The position numbers and the translations under genes were made by a program. Source: Candidatus Dormiibacterota bacterium (GTDB lineage: Bacteria > Chloroflexota > Dormibacteria > UBA8260 > Bog-877). Taken from it: a stretch of 6,778 nt of DNA. The notes below the pieces were generated by a model. The model searched no databases. It saw only the letters and a program-made list of their open reading frames with translations, and had not been told where the DNA came from. The stretch is from positions 10,242-17,019 of the forward strand of contig PKXR01000236.1 in the NCBI GenBank assembly GCA_003133485.1, in the 5' to 3' direction. This document shows positions 5,065-6,778 of this stretch, piece after piece; position 1 is the first letter of the stretch, and every line of letters starts with the position of its first letter.

Positions 5065-6281
5065 AGGTTGAAGAGCCGGTTCACCGCGAGCAGGGCCTCG
5101 AAGACAAGGAAGAGCACCGCGAAGAGAGCCGGCACCATCACCTCGGGTCGGCGCCAGGGCTCGCGCTCTGGGGAGCGGTCCAGGAACGGAACCAGCATCA
5201 AAAGAGTCGTCCCGATCCCCGGGATCACGAAGACCCCGACCGGGATCATCCAGGCCTGCGGGAACTGAACCAGGAGTTGATCAAGTGGCAGGAAGAACCA
5301 CTCTGGGGTGGGCACGTAGTTGAGCGCGGCCGGGTTGGCGGCGCGCTCCAAAGGCGCTCCCACGACCACCGCCATGACAAAGATGATCACCACCAGTGCG
5401 AAGCTGACCACGGCGTCCTTGAAGACCTGGGAGGGAAAGAAGTCGTCGATGTCGACCGGGACCGCGTAGCCCGGGTCGCTGGGCAGAGCTGGGTAGGGGT
5501 ACTCAGCGCCCGCCATCCGCTTCGCGCGCACCTCTTCCGACTCGGTTTCGACCCCTTCGTAGTTCACCCAGGAGCCGTGCTCCCCGTGCCGCCGGAGCAG
5601 GATCAGGTGTAGCCCGATCAGGGGTACCAGGAGGGCTGGGAGCAACCAGATGTGGATGGCGAAGAACCGAGTGAGGGTCTCAGGGCCCATCTGCGGCCCG
5701 CCGCGCAGGATCTGCTGAAGCCAGTTGCCTAACAACGGGATGTAGTCGACGACGTGGGTCACCACCGTGGCCGTCCAGTAGGCGGCCTGATCCCAGGGCA
5801 GCATTGCTCCGGTAATGCCAAGCCCCAACACCATCAGGAACAGCAGGACCCCAACGATCCAGTTGAGCTCCCGCGGCTTTTTGTAGGAGCCGCTGACGAA
5901 GGTGCGGATCATGTGCAGGCCGATGACGAATAGCAGGACATACGCACCCCAGAGGTGCATGCCCCGCACGATCGCGGCGAACTCATCGTGGTGCTCGATG
6001 AAGTTGAGGCTCTCCCACGCCTCGGTGGTCGAGGGCACGTAGGTCCACAGCAAGAACATGCCCGTGACGATCTGGAGCACGATGATGATCAAGGTGGCGC
6101 TGCCCAGCGAGTAGGTCCAAGCGCCCCGGCGGGGCGTCGCCTCATAGAGCAGCTGATGGGTCAGGTCGGAGATGCCCATCCGTTCGTCGACCCAGCGGTA
6201 GGTAGCCGCCATGGGCCGGGCGATCGGGCGCGTCAGCTTGGCGACAAGCGCGCTCCGGGGGGGCTGGCTGGGGCTGGCCAT
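5061..6281 (-). CDS. qcrB: Cytochrome b subunit of a Rieske/cytochrome b (bc/b6f-type) complex
   Basis: This is the membrane quinol-oxidising subunit, which passes electrons across two b haems while releasing protons. The haem ligands are His109/His123 (13 residues between) and His210/His225 (14 between); the second spacing is that of plant-type cytochrome b6. LPWDQAAYW (161-169) is the b6 signature. TPEWFFLP (325-332) is the PEWY loop of the Qo site in the PEWF variant. At 406 residues it looks like b6 (four helices) fused to subunit IV (three helices around 292-310, 345-367 and 382-402), joined by a hydrophilic linker at 231-285. There is no cysteine at all, so the covalent haem ci of b6f complexes cannot be attached in the usual way. 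Its ATG lies 5 nt after the Rieske stop, with GGAG inside the end of that gene as ribosome binding site. It overlaps the CydA-like gene by ATGA. Confidence 0.95.
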   Translation of the reverse strand: MASPSQPPRSALVAKLTRPIARPMAATYRWVDERMGISDLTHQLLYEATPRRGAWTYSLGSATLIIIVLQIVTGMFLLWTYVPSTTEAWESLNFIEHHDEFAAIVRGMHLWGAYVLLFVIGLHMIRTFVSGSYKKPRELNWIVGVLLFLMVLGLGITGAMLPWDQAAYWTATVVTHVVDYIPLLGNWLQQILRGGPQMGPETLTRFFAIHIWLLPALLVPLIGLHLILLRRHGEHGSWVNYEGVETESEEVRAKRMAGAEYPYPALPSDPGYAVPVDIDDFFPSQVFKDAVVSFALVVIIFVMAVVVGAPLERAANPAALNYVPTPEWFFLPLDQLLVQFPQAWMIPVGVFVIPGIGTTLLMLVPFLDRSPEREPWRRPEVMVPALFAVLFLVFEALLAVNRLFNL

Positions 6282-6286
6282 GCGGG

Positions 6287-6778
6287 TTAGGCTCCTGTCA
6301 GATCATTGCGAACATAGAGGGTGGAGCCAACCAGCTTGTGTTCATAGCGGAACAGTGGCCAGGGTGGTGGTCCCCCGATGTTGCTTCCATCGATGCTGTA
6401 CAGCCCCCCGTGACAGGGACAGAGAAACACTTTGAGGTTGATATCCCAGTGCACGTCGCACTGCATGTGGGTGCAGACGTTGGACAAGGTGAGCATCTGT
6501 GCTGTGCCGTTCAGGTTGAGCTTGACCACGTACACCGTGCGGGGCACCGGCGGCACCGTCCAACCTTCGTCGATCGGCAGGAAGACCACATACGCGGTGG
6601 GCACCCCCACCGGCACCTGACTGATGTCCGCCACTAGCACCCAGGGTGTTTTGCGCTTGGCGAAGACCGGACTCAGCACCGAGCCCACGATCGGCGCCCC
6701 GATCAGCAGCGCCGTACCGGCTCCGACACCGTTGATCGTCATGATCATGAACCGGCGGCGCGACAGCCGCTTTTTGGC
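6287..6778 (-). CDS. qcrA: Rieske iron-sulfur protein with Tat signal, 5' end outside the window
   Basis: This is the high-potential 2Fe-2S subunit that takes the first electron from quinol at the Qo site. Counting from the window edge, 163 residues are visible. The frame stays open to base 6778 and reads RLSRRRFM there, a twin-arginine (S-R-R-x-F) export motif followed by a hydrophobic anchor helix (about residues 12-35). The ATG at 6748 would remove this motif, so the true start lies beyond the edge. The cluster is CTHMQC (Cys102 and His104 ligands, Cys107 for the disulfide) and CPCHGG (Cys120 and His123 ligands, Cys122 for the disulfide). A GPPPWPL proline loop closes the cluster, as in bc1 and b6f proteins. 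Gln replaces the common Gly of CTHLGC. It is the first visible gene of the operon; whether a cytochrome c gene lies further upstream cannot be seen. Confidence 0.94.
   Translation of the reverse strand, partial: AKKRLSRRRFMIMTINGVGAGTALLIGAPIVGSVLSPVFAKRKTPWVLVADISQVPVGVPTAYVVFLPIDEGWTVPPVPRTVYVVKLNLNGTAQMLTLSNVCTHMQCDVHWDINLKVFLCPCHGGLYSIDGSNIGGPPPWPLFRYEHKLVGSTLYVRNDLTGA

Noticed and set aside
1..6778. Search for tRNA, rRNA, CRISPR, insertion sequence or integration-site signals
   Set aside because: No repeat-spacer pattern, transposase motif, terminal inverted repeat pair or cloverleaf was seen by eye. Nearly all bases are explained by protein-coding genes.

Overview
The window reads as a chromosomal stretch of a high-GC bacterium. 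Coding regions are dense, some starts are GTG or TTG, and several ORFs open in wrong frames, as expected at high GC. The gene content (a fused b6/subunit-IV cytochrome b, a Tat-type Rieske protein, an endonuclease III and a crotonase-family protein) would fit a Chloroflexota/Dormibacterota-like or actinobacterial-type lineage. No rRNA or marker gene is present, so the phylum is a guess. I see no mobile element, CRISPR array, tRNA or rRNA.

Left part (1-2284). A minus-strand GlmU-like sugar-1-phosphate nucleotidylyltransferase runs off the left edge and is broken by a single-base frameshift near 428-431. Diverging from it is a crotonase (enoyl-CoA hydratase/isomerase) family gene that lacks both classical catalytic glutamates. 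It converges with, and overlaps by 71 bp, a minus-strand endonuclease III gene (nth) with a complete catalytic pair and 4Fe-4S ligand set.

Middle (2326-3241). A plus-strand pair encodes two lipoproteins: a blue-copper (plastocyanin-like) cupredoxin, and a small protein whose pattern suggests an NTF2-like fold. Their ends overlap by 14 bp. The cupredoxin gene has a possible leaderless promoter.

Right part (3257-6778). A minus-strand operon, read from the right edge inwards, encodes a Rieske iron-sulfur protein with a Tat signal (5' end outside the window), a one-piece cytochrome b of b6 + subunit IV design, a membrane protein related to cytochrome bd oxidase subunit I (CydA), and a small soluble protein of unknown function. 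Spacings are 5 nt, an ATGA overlap and a GTGA overlap, so the four are probably translated together. No CydB partner and no CxxCH haem-c protein are visible.

The main biological interest is this right-hand cluster. A quinol-oxidising Rieske/cytochrome b core is genetically fused to a bd-family subunit that lacks the quinol-binding Q-loop and, by my hand alignment, two of the usual haem ligands. A lipid-anchored copper protein is encoded next door. A reasonable but unproven hypothesis is a Rieske/b-type complex with an unusual CydA-like partner, possibly exchanging electrons with the cupredoxin instead of a cytochrome c.
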